A stretch of 64,000 bases of DNA from assembly GCF_014200675.1 (NCBI RefSeq), contig NZ_JACHCI010000003.1:372001-436000 (forward strand). Direction: 5' to 3'. Position numbers and translations under genes: made by a program. The stretch is from Janthinobacterium saanense (lineage in GTDB: Bacteria; Pseudomonadota; Gammaproteobacteria; Burkholderiales; Burkholderiaceae_D). Below the pieces are notes generated by a model. The model was not told the origin of the DNA. It ran no database searches and saw only the letters and a list, made by a program, of their open reading frames with translations. This document shows, piece after piece, positions 1-9,351 of this stretch (position 1 is the first letter of the stretch; the number at the start of each line of letters is the position of its first letter).

Positions 1-992
1 ACGGCCAGCATCTCCGGTACACCCGCCACGCTGGCGTAGACGATGGCCACGTCGCCCAGGTATTCGACGTGGCTGACCTGGGCGTCGACCAGATTGTCCT
101 GGCTATCTGCCGCGCCGCGCAGGCCCAGGTGTTCGGCGCGCACGCCCAGTGTCAGCTTGTCACCGTTTGCGATGGCGCTGCCACAGGCGGCGATATCGAT
201 GACGGCGCCGCCGGGCAGGCGCACGCTGACCTTGTGCGCATCTCCCGCCACAGCGGTGCAGGGGATAAAGTTCATCTTGGGCGCACCAAGGAAGCCGGCC
301 ACGAACAGATTGCCCGGATTGTTATACAACTCGTGCGGGCTGCCCACCTGTTCGATGCGTCCGCCGTTGAACACCACGATGCGCTCGCCCAGGGTCATCG
401 CTTCGACCTGATCGTGCGTGACGTAGATCATGGTGGTCTTCAATTCCTGGTGCAGGCGCGAGATTTCAACGCGCATCTGCACGCGCAACGAGGCGTCGAG
501 GTTGGACAGCGGTTCGTCGAACAAAAACACTTGCGGCTTGCGCACGATGGCGCGGCCGATCGCTACGCGCTGGCGCTGGCCGCCCGACAGGTCTTTCGGC
601 TTGCGTTTCAATAGCGGCGTGATCTGCAGGATATCGGCCGCCCGTTCCACGGCAGCGCGCACCTCGGCCTTTTTATGGCCGGCCAGGCTCAGGGCAAACG
701 CCATGTTCTCGAACACGGTCATGTGCGGGTACAGGGCATAGCTCTGGAATACCATTGCCAGGCCCCGTTCGGCCGGCGCGATATCGTTGGCCAGCTTGCC
801 GCCGATATGCAGCTCGCCGCCGCTGATGTCTTCCAGGCCGGCGATCATGCGCAGCAGGGTCGACTTGCCGCAACCGGACGGGCCGACAAAGACCACGAAT
901 TCGCCATCGCGGATGTCGAGGTCGATGCCGTGGATGACCGGGTGCTTGTCGTCATACAGCTTGACGATATTGTTTAAAACGATTTGTGCCAT
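1..992 (-). CDS. Sugar ABC transporter ATP-binding protein (MsmK/UgpC type), 3' end outside window
   Basis: This is the ATPase of a CUT1-type carbohydrate importer and powers uptake through the two permeases encoded just upstream. The reverse-strand translation from ATG 992 shows a Walker A (GPSGCGKST), the Q-loop region ([12 protein letters not shown]), an ABC signature ([14 protein letters not shown]), Walker B with switch Asp ([13 protein letters not shown]) and the H-loop ([13 protein letters not shown]). The C-terminal part is the TOBE/OB regulatory domain of the MalK/UgpC group. About 330 residues are visible and the last few tens are beyond base 1. It is the last visible gene of the GlcNAc operon, 24 bp after the MFS gene. 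MsmK-type ATPases can serve several importers, so it may not be dedicated to this substrate. Confidence 0.93.
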   Translation of the reverse strand, partial: MAQIVLNNIVKLYDDKHPVIHGIDLDIRDGEFVVFVGPSGCGKSTLLRMIAGLEDISGGELHIGGKLANDIAPAERGLAMVFQSYALYPHMTVFENMAFALSLAGHKKAEVRAAVERAADILQITPLLKRKPKDLSGGQRQRVAIGRAIVRKPQVFLFDEPLSNLDASLRVQMRVEISRLHQELKTTMIYVTHDQVEAMTLGERIVVFNGGRIEQVGSPHELYNNPGNLFVAGFLGAPKMNFIPCTAVAGDAHKVSVRLPGGAVIDIAACGSAIANGDKLTLGVRAEHLGLRGAADSQDNLVDAQVSHVEYLGDVAIVYASVAGVPEMLA

Positions 993-1016
993 GTACGTCG
1001 TGACTCCGATTGACTC

Positions 1017-2345
1017 TTAATTTGCGCTCGCTGGTGCGGATGGGGACTCGGCCGTTGCAGGCTTTTCCGCACTCTCTTTCGGGCCGACGCGCATGAAGCG
1101 CGACAGAACCAGCACGGGGATGGCCGACACCAGCACCCACAGGAAGAAGTTCTTGTAGCCGAGCGCCATCTGGATATCGCCGCTGATCATCTTGAACAGC
1201 ACGAAACCCAGCTGCATCACGCCGGTGGCGAAGGCATAGTGGGCGGTCTGGTATTTACCTACCGAGACCACCTGCATCATGAACAGGATCAGGCCGACGA
1301 AGCCGAAACCATAGCCAAACATTTCCACGCTCAGGGCGGCCGTGATCAGGGTCAGGTCGGTCGGCAGGCTGTGGCTCAGGTAGTAAAACACCAGGTTCGG
1401 CAAGTTCATGGCCAGGATCAGGAAGAACATGGCGCGTTTCAGGCCCAGCCAGGACGTAAAGTAACCACCGCCTATGCTGCCCAGCAAAAAGGCCACCGTG
1501 CCGGCCGTGCCATACACGGCGCCCACTTCCACCGTCGACAGGCCCAGGCCGCCCAGTTCACGCGCTTCGCGCAGGAACAGCGGGCCGATGGTCTGCACTT
1601 GCGCTTCGCCCGCGCGGAACAGGATGATGAAGGCGATCATGCCCCAGATGCCGGGCTTTTTCAGGAAGTCCACCAGCACTTCCCACAGGGTGTTGCTGAT
1701 GCCGGCGATGCTTTTGTCCTTGACTGCCGTATTGCGTACTTGTGGCAGCGACCAGATATGGTAGGCGGCCAGCGACACCATGATGGCGCCGATGATCAGG
1801 AAGATCACCGACCATGCTTCTTTTTTACCGATATGGTCTTCCAGGTAGCCGGCCAGTATCACCAGGCCGCCCAGTGAAATGAATTTGCCGGCATTGAAGA
1901 AGGCGCCTTGCCAGCCCGCGTAGGCCGCTTGCTGCTTGTTCGACAGGCTGGCGATATACAGGCCGTCGCAGACGATGTCATGCGTCGACGACGCCAGTGC
2001 CGCCACGGCCAGCACCGCCACGCAGGCAGCAAACCACAGCGGCGTTTGCAGCGCCAGCGCGATCATGCCCAGGCTCAGGCCACCGAGGAACTGGAACAGC
2101 ACCACCATGGTTTTTTTACTGGGCGCCAGCTCCAGAAAGGGACTCCACAAGGGCTTGAAGACCCAGGCGAAACCGATCAGGCCCGTCCAGCGCGCGATCT
2201 GGTCATTCGGCACACCCAGGCTCTTGAACATCAGGCCGGCCACCAGCGCCACCGCGTAAAACGGCAAGCCCTGGGCGAAGTACAGCGTGGGAACCCAGGT
2301 GATCGGGCTGCGCAGGCTTTTACCGTTTTTACTTAACTCTGTCAT
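1017..2345 (-). CDS. AmpG-like MFS permease in the GlcNAc operon
   Basis: A 442-residue integral membrane protein with about 12 hydrophobic segments. The N-terminal pattern (TWVPTLYFAQGLPFYAV) is typical of the AmpG/PAT branch of the major facilitator superfamily, whose best-known member imports anhydromuropeptides (GlcNAc-anhydroMurNAc-peptides). The C-terminus is a Ser/Ala/Pro-rich cytoplasmic tail. It lies between the ABC permeases and the ABC ATPase of the same operon. I infer import of GlcNAc, a chitooligosaccharide or a GlcNAc-containing muropeptide; substrate cannot be read from sequence. The family call is firm, the substrate call is not. Confidence 0.88.
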   Translation of the reverse strand: MTELSKNGKSLRSPITWVPTLYFAQGLPFYAVALVAGLMFKSLGVPNDQIARWTGLIGFAWVFKPLWSPFLELAPSKKTMVVLFQFLGGLSLGMIALALQTPLWFAACVAVLAVAALASSTHDIVCDGLYIASLSNKQQAAYAGWQGAFFNAGKFISLGGLVILAGYLEDHIGKKEAWSVIFLIIGAIMVSLAAYHIWSLPQVRNTAVKDKSIAGISNTLWEVLVDFLKKPGIWGMIAFIILFRAGEAQVQTIGPLFLREARELGGLGLSTVEVGAVYGTAGTVAFLLGSIGGGYFTSWLGLKRAMFFLILAMNLPNLVFYYLSHSLPTDLTLITAALSVEMFGYGFGFVGLILFMMQVVSVGKYQTAHYAFATGVMQLGFVLFKMISGDIQMALGYKNFFLWVLVSAIPVLVLSRFMRVGPKESAEKPATAESPSAPASAN

Positions 2346-2390
2346 TCAAGGTCTCCGTGCATCCAGTGGGTGTATCAATGTTGTGGGGGA

Positions 2391-3227
2391 TTACTTGACC
2401 GCGCCATCCATGCCGCGCATGAAGAAGCGCTGCGTGAACAAAAACGCCAGCAGGGTTGGCACGATGGTGATCAGCGTGCCGGCCGCCACCACGCGCGTGC
2501 TGCTGCCGAAAGTGCCGCGCAAATACAGCACGCCGACCGACAGCGGGAATTCATCGGGTTTGCTCATCACGATCGATGGCCAGATGTATTCATTCCACGA
2601 TTCGACGGCTGTCAGAATACCCACCGTGGCCAGCCATGGCGTGATCAGTGGCAGCATGATGCGGCTGAAAATCACCCACTCCGAAGCGCCATCGACGCGC
2701 GCCGCATCGATCAGGTCTTGCGGCACTTCTTCGAAGGCCTGCTTGAGCAGCAAAATCGCCACCGCCGTCACCACGTTCGGCAGGATCACGCCCGTGTAGG
2801 TATCGACCAGGCTCATTTGCGTGATGGTGATGAAGTTGACCAGAAAGTTCACTTCGGACGGCAGCACCAGGGTCGCCAGGATCAGGCCAAACACCAGTTT
2901 GCGGCCGCGAAATTTCAGGCGCGCCAGCGGATAGGCTGCCAGGGAACACAGCAGCAATTTCCAGAAGACCGTGAACACCGCGATCAGCACCGAGTTCTTG
3001 AAGAAGGACCAGATGGGAATCGCGTTGAATACTTCAATAAAATTTTCCAGCGATGGCGCTTTCGGCCAGAAGGTGGGCGGAAACGCGAAGATATTGCCTT
3101 CCGTGGAAATGGCGGTCACCAGGGTCCACCAGAAGGGGAAGACGCAGATCACGGCGATGGCGCACAGCACGCCATAGTGGGCCAGCACTTGTAAGCGCGT
3201 CTTCAATGGGCGGGAACGGATTTTCAT
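2391..3227 (-). CDS. Sugar ABC transporter permease (MalG family)
   Basis: Inner-membrane permease of the CUT1 importer, 278 residues and six predicted membrane helices. The EAA loop that docks on the ATPase is visible (VPQDLIDAARVDGASEWV, then LPLITPWLATVGI). A start at 3227 is preferred over the codon six bases upstream (3233) because AAGGGA then sits 6 nt away; the upstream ATG touches the Shine-Dalgarno. It starts 14 bp after the stop of the MalF-like permease, so the two are co-translated. Partner proteins are the binding protein at 4122-5381 and the ATPase at the window start. Confidence 0.93.
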   Translation of the reverse strand: MKIRSRPLKTRLQVLAHYGVLCAIAVICVFPFWWTLVTAISTEGNIFAFPPTFWPKAPSLENFIEVFNAIPIWSFFKNSVLIAVFTVFWKLLLCSLAAYPLARLKFRGRKLVFGLILATLVLPSEVNFLVNFITITQMSLVDTYTGVILPNVVTAVAILLLKQAFEEVPQDLIDAARVDGASEWVIFSRIMLPLITPWLATVGILTAVESWNEYIWPSIVMSKPDEFPLSVGVLYLRGTFGSSTRVVAAGTLITIVPTLLAFLFTQRFFMRGMDGAVK

Positions 3228-3240
3228 GGTCATTCCCTTA

Positions 3241-4110
3241 TCAGCGGTGTTTCGGTTTCAGATAGCGCAGGCAAAGCAGGGCGATGCCGATGCAGAATAG
3301 CGAAACGACAAAGCTGGCCGCCAGCGCGCGCGGCAGTTTCAAGTGTTTCAATCCCTGGTCGTAAGCGTAGTACAGCGCCGTGAAGGTGGAATTCATGGGG
3401 CCGCCCTGTGTCAGCACATCGACTTCCTGGTACGCCTTCAAGGCTGCCAGCACGGACAGGATGGAGCACAGCATGATGGTCGGGCGCAGCATCGGTACGG
3501 TGATTTTCCAGAAGCGCTGCCAGCGGTTGGCGCCATCAAGCATGGCCGCTTCCTGCATGTCCGACGGGATCGATTGCAGGGCGGCCAGGTACATCACCAT
3601 ATACCAGCCCAGGCCGCGCCACAGGGTGACAAACATCACGGCAAACAGCGCCAGGCTGTCGTTGGACAGCCAGCCCACCGGTGCATTCACCAGCTTCAAG
3701 GTCATCATCACGTAGTTCAAGGCGCCCTGTTCGTGGAACATGAAGCCCCACATGATGCCGACCACCGACACGGTGGTCACCACCGGTACATAAAAGGCGG
3801 CGCGGAACAAACGGATGCCGGGCAGGCGGTTATTCACCAGCACCGCCAGCGAGATCGCACCGATCTGCACGAAGGGCACCATCAGCAAAAACAGCAGCGA
3901 ATTTTTCAGGCCCGAGACAAACATCTCGTTATTGAAGATGTAGCGGAAGTTATCGAGGCCGACGAAACGCGTCTCGCGTATCAAGCTGTAATCGGTGAAC
4001 GCCAGCACGGAACCGTAGCCGACGGGCCAGAAGGAAAAGGCAGCCAGCAGCAACAGGGCCGGGGTCAAAAATAGCCAGGCTTGCAGGGTGCGGCGGTGAA
4101 CGGGTTTCAT
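3241..4110 (-). CDS. Sugar ABC transporter permease (MalF family)
   Basis: Second membrane subunit of the importer, 289 residues from ATG 4110. An in-frame TTG at 4125 overlapping the binding-protein stop is an alternative start. Six hydrophobic spans are seen, the first at roughly residues 10-30 (LQAWLFLTPALLLLAAFSFW). The EAA motif is IPSDMQEAAMLDGANRWQRF followed by a TVPMLRPTIM stretch, as in the binding-protein-dependent permease family. The order binding protein, MalF-like, MalG-like is the usual CUT1 order. Substrate is inferred as GlcNAc or chitobiose from the nag neighbours. Confidence 0.93.
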   Translation of the reverse strand: MKPVHRRTLQAWLFLTPALLLLAAFSFWPVGYGSVLAFTDYSLIRETRFVGLDNFRYIFNNEMFVSGLKNSLLFLLMVPFVQIGAISLAVLVNNRLPGIRLFRAAFYVPVVTTVSVVGIMWGFMFHEQGALNYVMMTLKLVNAPVGWLSNDSLALFAVMFVTLWRGLGWYMVMYLAALQSIPSDMQEAAMLDGANRWQRFWKITVPMLRPTIMLCSILSVLAALKAYQEVDVLTQGGPMNSTFTALYYAYDQGLKHLKLPRALAASFVVSLFCIGIALLCLRYLKPKHR

Positions 4111-4121
4111 CTGCGTCTTTC

Positions 4122-5381
4122 TCAATGCTGCGCCAAGGTGGCCAGTTTCTTGTTCCAGATGGCCACTGCCTGATCCAGCGCCTGCTTCACATCCTGCTTG
4201 CCCGTCACACCCGCCTCGACGGCTTTCACCAGCGAGCGGCGCAATTCATCGTAATCGTCGATGCCGGCCACGTACAGGGTGCGCGAGTGGTTCATCGACA
4301 TCGCGCCGGCAGCGACGGCCTTTTCGGCCGCGCCTGCGTTCTTCGGCGTCGATAAAAAGAAGGGGTCGGCCGCCGCCTTGATGGTGGTCGGGAAGACGCT
4401 GGCCTGGCGCGCAAAGGCCAGCTGGTTGTCGTCATTGGTGAGGAAGCGGGCGAACTTGCCCACCGCCGGCAACAAGCGTGGCGACACGCCTTTGGGAATT
4501 GCAAAATGCACCAGCCAGCCGCCATCGGCGATGCCGGTCGGGCCCAGCGGCGCCGGCGCCACGTCGGTGATGGCGTAGATGTCTTTGGCGTCGCTGCGGA
4601 TGCGCTGCATGGCTGTTGGCGGCGCCAGCAGCATGCCCAGGCGGCCACCCTTGTAGGCGTCGATCACGGCCGGAAAATTATCTTCGGCGAACAGGCTTTC
4701 CTTGAGCAGGCCACCGACTTTATAGGTGTCGGCCAGCTTCTGCACCAGCGCCACATGTTGCGGCGAATTGAAAACAGCCTTGTTATTGACGATCACGGGC
4801 AAACCCTGCTGCATGAACAGGCCATCGATTTTCGACAGTGCCGGCGCGATGCCGGCCTTGCCCGTGCGCTGCGCAATTTGCCGCGCAAACGCCAGCTGTT
4901 CATCGAGGCTGGCCGGGCCGCGCGTGAGGCCGGCCTGCTTGAAAATGGCGGTATTGAAGGCGATCACCGCGACATTGCTGTACATCGGGAAGCCATAGGT
5001 GCGGCCCTTGAAAGCCAGGTCGGCCAGGGCGCTGGGCAGGTAGTTGGCGCGTGCCTCGCCGAGCAGCGCATCGACGGGCGTGAGCAAGCCGTCGCGCGCA
5101 TATTCATCGGCCCATGGCACGTTCAGGCTGACCAGCGCGGGCGGTGTGCGGGCCACGATGCGCGTGACCAGCTTGGTCTGGATTACATCCCAGGGGAAGT
5201 CTATCCATTCGATCTTGACGTCGGGATTCTGCGCCTCATAGCTGGCTACCACCGCATTGAAATACGGCGTGAACTTGGGCTTCATGCTGAAGGTCCAGAA
5301 TTCGATTTTTTCGACAGCGTAGGCCTGCGGCGCCAACAGGGCCACGGCGGCAACGGCTGCCAACAGTCTCTTGATCATCAT
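4122..5381 (-). CDS. Extracellular sugar-binding protein of the ABC importer
   Basis: A 419-residue periplasmic solute-binding protein of the SBP_bac_1 (MalE-like) family. The start at ATG 5381 gives a clean Sec signal peptide (MMIKRLLAAVAAVALLAPQA, cleavage after AYA) and places AGGA 5 nt upstream; the longer reading frame adds an Arg-rich stretch not expected before a signal peptide. The mature part begins VEKIEFWTFSMKPKF, the usual first strand of this family. It follows the NagB-II gene after a 127-bp gap with a GC-rich palindrome, so its message level may be set separately from the catabolic genes. Likely ligand: GlcNAc or chitooligosaccharide (inference). Confidence 0.92.
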   Translation of the reverse strand: MMIKRLLAAVAAVALLAPQAYAVEKIEFWTFSMKPKFTPYFNAVVASYEAQNPDVKIEWIDFPWDVIQTKLVTRIVARTPPALVSLNVPWADEYARDGLLTPVDALLGEARANYLPSALADLAFKGRTYGFPMYSNVAVIAFNTAIFKQAGLTRGPASLDEQLAFARQIAQRTGKAGIAPALSKIDGLFMQQGLPVIVNNKAVFNSPQHVALVQKLADTYKVGGLLKESLFAEDNFPAVIDAYKGGRLGMLLAPPTAMQRIRSDAKDIYAITDVAPAPLGPTGIADGGWLVHFAIPKGVSPRLLPAVGKFARFLTNDDNQLAFARQASVFPTTIKAAADPFFLSTPKNAGAAEKAVAAGAMSMNHSRTLYVAGIDDYDELRRSLVKAVEAGVTGKQDVKQALDQAVAIWNKKLATLAQH

Positions 5382-5463
5382 GCTTGTCCTGGAGCGGCGT
5401 GGCTCCATCGTTATGAATCCGCGGCGCGGGTACATGCCCTTGCCGTCGCTTATCGTGTGGGGT

Positions 5464-5497
5464 GGCAGCGCTGCCCCGTGCCGGGGGCGGCGCTGCC
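5464..5497. other. GC-rich palindrome inside the nag operon
   Basis: GGCAGCGCTGCC (5464-5475) is a perfect 12-bp palindrome, and its right half recurs as GCGCTGCC at 5490-5497, so the transcript can also fold the two copies together. It lies between the NagB-II and binding-protein genes with no T-run in the direction of transcription. I read it as an mRNA processing or stabilising hairpin that could uncouple binding-protein levels from the enzymes; a terminator is unlikely. Confidence 0.4.
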
Positions 5498-5508
5498 GGG
5501 TACTACGC

Positions 5509-6531
5509 TTAGTTCGTTTTAGTGACCTTGTTCAAGTGACGCGGTGCATCCGGGTTCATGCCGCGCGCCGCCGCCAGTTGTGCCGCCATCACGTAGAAGG
5601 ACTGGATCGCGACGATAGGGTCGAGGTCAGGCGTGGCCGACACGGGCAGGGTCAGGTCACGTTCTGCCACGTCGTCCGGTGCCGCCAGCAAGACCTTGGC
5701 GCCACGGCCGCGCATTTCGGCGGCCAGCTGCAGCAAGCTGGCCTGGGTAGCGCCGCGCGTTGCAAAAATCAGCAGCGGGTAGCCGTCTTCGATCAGGGCC
5801 ATCGGGCCGTGCTTGATTTCGGCGCCGCTGAAAGCCTCTGCCTGCATGGCCGAGGTTTCCTTGAATTTCAGTGCCGATTCCAGCGCCACGGGGAAGCTGA
5901 TGCCACGGCCGACCACCATGATGTTGCGGGCCGGCGCCAGCACTTCGACGGCGGGCGACCAGTCGATGCGGGTCGCTGCGAGCAGCGCTTCAGGCAGCGC
6001 TTCCAGGCCCGCTTGCAGTTCCGGGTCGTTCTGCCATTGCGACACCATGCGCGCACCGGCCACCAGGCTGGTGATGAAGCTCTTGGTGGCGGCCACGCTT
6101 TGTTCTTTGCCTGCGCGCAGCGGCATCGCCCACTCGGCGGCGTGCGCCAGTGGCGAATCGATGTCGTTGACCAGGGCCACGGTGGTGGCGCCGCCGTCGC
6201 GGAAGTAGCGGATCGGTTCGACCACGTCCGGGCTTTGGCCCGATTGCGAAATCGAGATGGCCAGCGTATCGCGCGTCAGCAGCGGCGACTTGTTCAGGGT
6301 GACCAGCGACATCGGCAGGGACGCCACCACGCGGCCCAGACGGGCCATGATCAGGTAGGCGACATAATTGCAGGCGTGGTCGGAACTGCCGCGCGCGATG
6401 GTCAGCGCGGTCGAGAACGAGGTACTCCTCAATTTGCGGCCCAGTTCCGCGTAGCGTTCCGTGTCGCTGGCCAGTTGCAGGGCGACGCATTCGGCGGCGG
6501 AAACGGCTTCTTTAAGCATCATTGAGGTCAC
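5509..6531 (-). CDS. Glucosamine-6-phosphate deaminase, SIS type (NagB-II)
   Basis: Cytoplasmic enzyme predicted to convert glucosamine-6-P to fructose-6-P and ammonia. The 340-residue protein has two SIS domains. The first shows ALTIARGSSDHACNYVAY and ISISQSGQSPDVVE (phosphosugar-binding SQSG), then an AGKEQSVAATKSFI segment; the protein ends HLNKVTKTN, as in GlmS-derived deaminases. There is no glutaminase domain, so it is not GlmS. A GTG start at 6531 is chosen because AAGGAG sits 6 nt upstream. It overlaps the nagA end by 20 bp, which implies coupled translation. NagB-II is the non-homologous replacement of classical NagB in many Proteobacteria. Confidence 0.92.
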   Translation of the reverse strand: MTSMMLKEAVSAAECVALQLASDTERYAELGRKLRSTSFSTALTIARGSSDHACNYVAYLIMARLGRVVASLPMSLVTLNKSPLLTRDTLAISISQSGQSPDVVEPIRYFRDGGATTVALVNDIDSPLAHAAEWAMPLRAGKEQSVAATKSFITSLVAGARMVSQWQNDPELQAGLEALPEALLAATRIDWSPAVEVLAPARNIMVVGRGISFPVALESALKFKETSAMQAEAFSGAEIKHGPMALIEDGYPLLIFATRGATQASLLQLAAEMRGRGAKVLLAAPDDVAERDLTLPVSATPDLDPIVAIQSFYVMAAQLAAARGMNPDAPRHLNKVTKTN

Positions 6532-7630
6532 AGATTTCTCCTTCTATATACACAGCTTTGAGTTTGAGATCGCGATCGAGTACCACCAGATCGGCGTAAG
6601 TGCCGGGGGCCAGCCGGCCACGTTCTTCCAGGCCCAGGTAATCGGCGGCATTGGTCGATACGCGCCGCGACGCGTCGGCCAGGTCCAGTCCCAGCCCTAC
6701 CAGGTTGCGCAGCGCCTGGTCCAGGGTCAGGGTGCTGCCCGCCAGCGTGCCGTCGGGCAGGCGCACGCCACCCATGCATTTCTGCACGGCGTGGCGGCCC
6801 AGCATGTATTCGCCGTCCGGCATGCCGGTGGCGGCGGTTGAATCGGTGACGCAGTACAGGCGCGGGATGGCGCGCAGGGCCACCTTGATGGCGCCCGGAT
6901 GCACGTGCAGCAGGTCCGGTATCAGCTCGGCGTATTCGGCGTGCGCCAGTGCGGCGCCGACCATGCCCGGCTCGCGGTGATGCAGGCCGCTCATGGCGTT
7001 GAACAGGTGGGTGAAACCGACCGCGCCGTGTTCCAGTGCGGCCACGCCGTCTTCGTAGGAACCCAGCGAGTGACCGATCTGCACGCGCACGCCGGCGTCG
7101 GCCAGCGCGCGCACCAGCTCGAGGTGGCCGGCGATTTCCGGCGCCACCGTGATCACGCGCAGCTTGGCCAGGGTTTGCAGCCGTTCGATTTCTGCCAGCG
7201 AGGCGGCGCGCGCATAGTTGGGCTGCGCACCGAGCTTGCCGGAATTGATGTAGGGGCCTTCCAGGTGGGCGCCCAGCACGCGCGCCGTGTTCGGGCGGCG
7301 GTTCTTGGCCGCGATACCGATGGCCGTCAGGGCCACGTCGATGTCTTCCGGCGGCGCCGTCATGGTGGTGGCCAGCAGGCTGGTGGTGCCATGGCGCGCA
7401 TGGATGGCGGCAATCGCGTAGACCGCTTCGCCGCCTTCCATGACGTCCTTGCCGGCGCCGCCATGCACGTGCAGGTCGATAAAGCCCGGGATGATGTAAT
7501 CGTCGCCGTTCTGGGAGGGGTGGACCGAGTCGCCCGTGATCGCCTTGACGCGCTCATCGAATTCGATGGCGCCATGGATCCAGCCGCCTGGTGTCAGGAT
7601 ATTACCTTGGATATTCAATACATCGCTCAT
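6512..7630 (-). CDS. nagA: N-acetylglucosamine-6-phosphate deacetylase
   Basis: Removes acetate from GlcNAc-6-P to supply the NagB-II deaminase. The 372-residue amidohydrolase shows the metal-site HVHGGAGKD near residue 55, the EGPYINSGKLGAQ motif near 125, QIGHSLGS, GFTHLFNAMSGLHHREPG and the catalytic Asp in YCVTDSTAATGMPDG near 265. Length is typical for NagA. ATG 7630 overlaps the regulator stop by four bases (ATGA), so gntR and nagA are translationally coupled. Confidence 0.96.
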   Translation of the reverse strand: MSDVLNIQGNILTPGGWIHGAIEFDERVKAITGDSVHPSQNGDDYIIPGFIDLHVHGGAGKDVMEGGEAVYAIAAIHARHGTTSLLATTMTAPPEDIDVALTAIGIAAKNRRPNTARVLGAHLEGPYINSGKLGAQPNYARAASLAEIERLQTLAKLRVITVAPEIAGHLELVRALADAGVRVQIGHSLGSYEDGVAALEHGAVGFTHLFNAMSGLHHREPGMVGAALAHAEYAELIPDLLHVHPGAIKVALRAIPRLYCVTDSTAATGMPDGEYMLGRHAVQKCMGGVRLPDGTLAGSTLTLDQALRNLVGLGLDLADASRRVSTNAADYLGLEERGRLAPGTYADLVVLDRDLKLKAVYIEGEICDLNDA

Positions 7631-8361
7631 CTGCGCGACTCCGCTACAAATTCATAATAATCACTGCGGCAATATGAGTGGGTCAGTTCCACTGCCGCGC
7701 CGTTGTCGAGATAACTGACACGGGTGATGTGCAGCATGGCTTCCCCCGTCTTGATATTGGCCAGCTTGGCCTGTTCCGCCGTGGCGTTGACGGCGCGGAT
7801 ATGCTGCAGCGCGCGCATCGGGATGGTGCCGCGCGACTCCAGGTAGCCGTACAGCGAATCGCTCACCTGCTGCGGGTCCGGCATGTACAGCGCCGGGATA
7901 GTGGTCGTTTCTATCGCCATCACCACTTCGTCGGCCGTGCGCAAACGGCGCAAGCGCGCCACCGGCATATGCGGCGACAGGCCCAGCGACAGCAGTTCCA
8001 GCGGCGCGGCCACGCCGATGTCGCGCTGCAGCCAGCGTGAACCGGCCTTGAAGCCGCGCTGGCGCAGTTCTTCCGAAAAGCTGGTCAGGCGCGACAGCGG
8101 CTGCTCCAGCTTGGGCGTGATATAGGTGCCCGAACCGCGCTTGCGGGTCAGCATGCCGCGGTCGCACAGCATGTCGATCGCCTTGCGCGCCGTGACCCGT
8201 GAGATTTCCAGCAGGTCCGACAGCACGCGCTCGGAGGGCAGGGCCTGGTTGGCGCGCCAGTCGCCGTTGGCGATGCCGTCCGACAGCATGTTCGCCAGTT
8301 GCATGTACAGCGGCGTGTCGCTGGCGGGATTGGGTTTGAAGCTGGAGAGTTTGGCTAGCAT
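7627..8361 (-). CDS. GntR/HutC-family regulator of the GlcNAc operon
   Basis: A 244-residue repressor with an N-terminal winged helix (about residues 15-85, including LPSERVLSDLLEISRVTARK and LTRKRGSGTYI) and a C-terminal UTRA effector domain (about 100-240). This is the HutC branch that contains NagR/YvoA/DasR, which bind glucosamine-6-P or GlcNAc-6-P. Its position between the kinase and nagA suggests autoregulation of the operon. Candidate operators lie upstream of the kinase gene, next to the promoter at 9311-9339. Effector and site are inference. Confidence 0.92.
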   Translation of the reverse strand: MLAKLSSFKPNPASDTPLYMQLANMLSDGIANGDWRANQALPSERVLSDLLEISRVTARKAIDMLCDRGMLTRKRGSGTYITPKLEQPLSRLTSFSEELRQRGFKAGSRWLQRDIGVAAPLELLSLGLSPHMPVARLRRLRTADEVVMAIETTTIPALYMPDPQQVSDSLYGYLESRGTIPMRALQHIRAVNATAEQAKLANIKTGEAMLHITRVSYLDNGAAVELTHSYCRSDYYEFVAESRR

Positions 8362-9236
8362 GGCGCTGTTTCCCGCAGATGGTTGCGTATCAGGCGCAGG
8401 CCGCCTGCCGCCGAGTCGCCCTGAGCCGGCACGACGCGTTGCAGCAGTTCAGCCGGCAGGTAGGCCGACAAGGGCGCCGCCAGGCCGCCGCACAGGGCGA
8501 CCGGCAGGCTGGCGTTCGGATCGAGCGCCCTGGCGATCAGTGCGACTTGCTGGCCCGCTTCGGCCAGGATGCTGCGCGCCACGGCGTTGTTCGGTGCATG
8601 CTCCAGCACCAGGCGCGCCAGTTGCGCGTAGGTAGTCTGCGAGGCGCTGGCCAGCCAGGCCTGCATGGCGTCGCGATGGCCGCCGCACGCGTCGATGATG
8701 GCCGTGGCGAAGGCGCTGCCAGGCACGCGGCCATCGACCACTTGCTGCACATGGCCCATGGCGCGCATGCCGATCCAGGCGCCGCCGGCCTCGTCGCCGG
8801 ACGGGAAGCCCCAGCCGCCGACTTCATGGCGGCTGCCGTCCGCATGCAGCACTTCACCCACGCTGCCGGTGCCGATGGCGACGATGGCGCCCGGCTTGCC
8901 GCTGTGGGCGCCCAGCAGGGTGGTCAGTGCGTCGGACTCCAGCGCCACGTGGGCGTAGCCGGGATTGTGTTCGATGAAGCTGGCGGCCCACTGCTTGTTG
9001 TGCACGCCGGCCAGGCCCAGGCCGATGGCTATCTGCTGCAAGGGCGGCTGCGCCAGGTCGGCCGCGCGGAAGGCCAGGGTGACGGCGTGCGCCACCGAAG
9101 TCCAGGCGCGGTCGATGCCGTGTGCCAGGCCGGAAGGCCCGCTTTGTCCCTGCCCCAGTTCTTGTCCATCAGGGCGCGCCAGGCGTACGCGGGTTCCGCT
9201 ACCCCCTCCGTCGACGCCGATTATGTATTCGATCAT
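8355..9236 (-). CDS. N-acetylglucosamine kinase-like protein, BadF/BadG ATPase family
   Basis: First gene of the operon, 293 residues of the ASKHA fold. The N-terminal phosphate loop is IGVDGGGSGTRVRLA (residues 5-19), followed by a GLGLAGVHN segment, AIVAIGTGSVGEV (second phosphate motif) and ALCGGLAAPL near the C-terminus (adenosine motif). Family members in nag clusters phosphorylate GlcNAc or glucosamine that enters unphosphorylated, which fits ABC or MFS uptake and the absence of a PTS gene. It overlaps the regulator by 7 bp. Exact sugar specificity is not determinable here. Confidence 0.88.
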   Translation of the reverse strand: MIEYIIGVDGGGSGTRVRLARPDGQELGQGQSGPSGLAHGIDRAWTSVAHAVTLAFRAADLAQPPLQQIAIGLGLAGVHNKQWAASFIEHNPGYAHVALESDALTTLLGAHSGKPGAIVAIGTGSVGEVLHADGSRHEVGGWGFPSGDEAGGAWIGMRAMGHVQQVVDGRVPGSAFATAIIDACGGHRDAMQAWLASASQTTYAQLARLVLEHAPNNAVARSILAEAGQQVALIARALDPNASLPVALCGGLAAPLSAYLPAELLQRVVPAQGDSAAGGLRLIRNHLRETAPC

Positions 9237-9310
9237 GTGTATGCAGTCCGGCTATGGTTGATTGCGCCTGTTCCCTGTCTTTTATTGATAGCGCGGGAAA
9301 AGCTGAAGGC

Positions 9311-9339
9311 ACTATATTGTCGGCCCGATGGCTTGTCAA
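9311..9339 (-). promoter_or_regulatory. Near-consensus sigma-70 promoter of the nag operon
   Basis: On the reverse strand a perfect -35 TTGACA (9339-9334) is separated by 17 bp from TATAGT (9316-9311). Transcription would begin near 9304 and give a leader of about 68 nt before the kinase ATG at 9236. Such a strong promoter fits a repressor-controlled catabolic operon. Confidence 0.75.
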
Positions 9340-9351
9340 CAGGTATTTAAG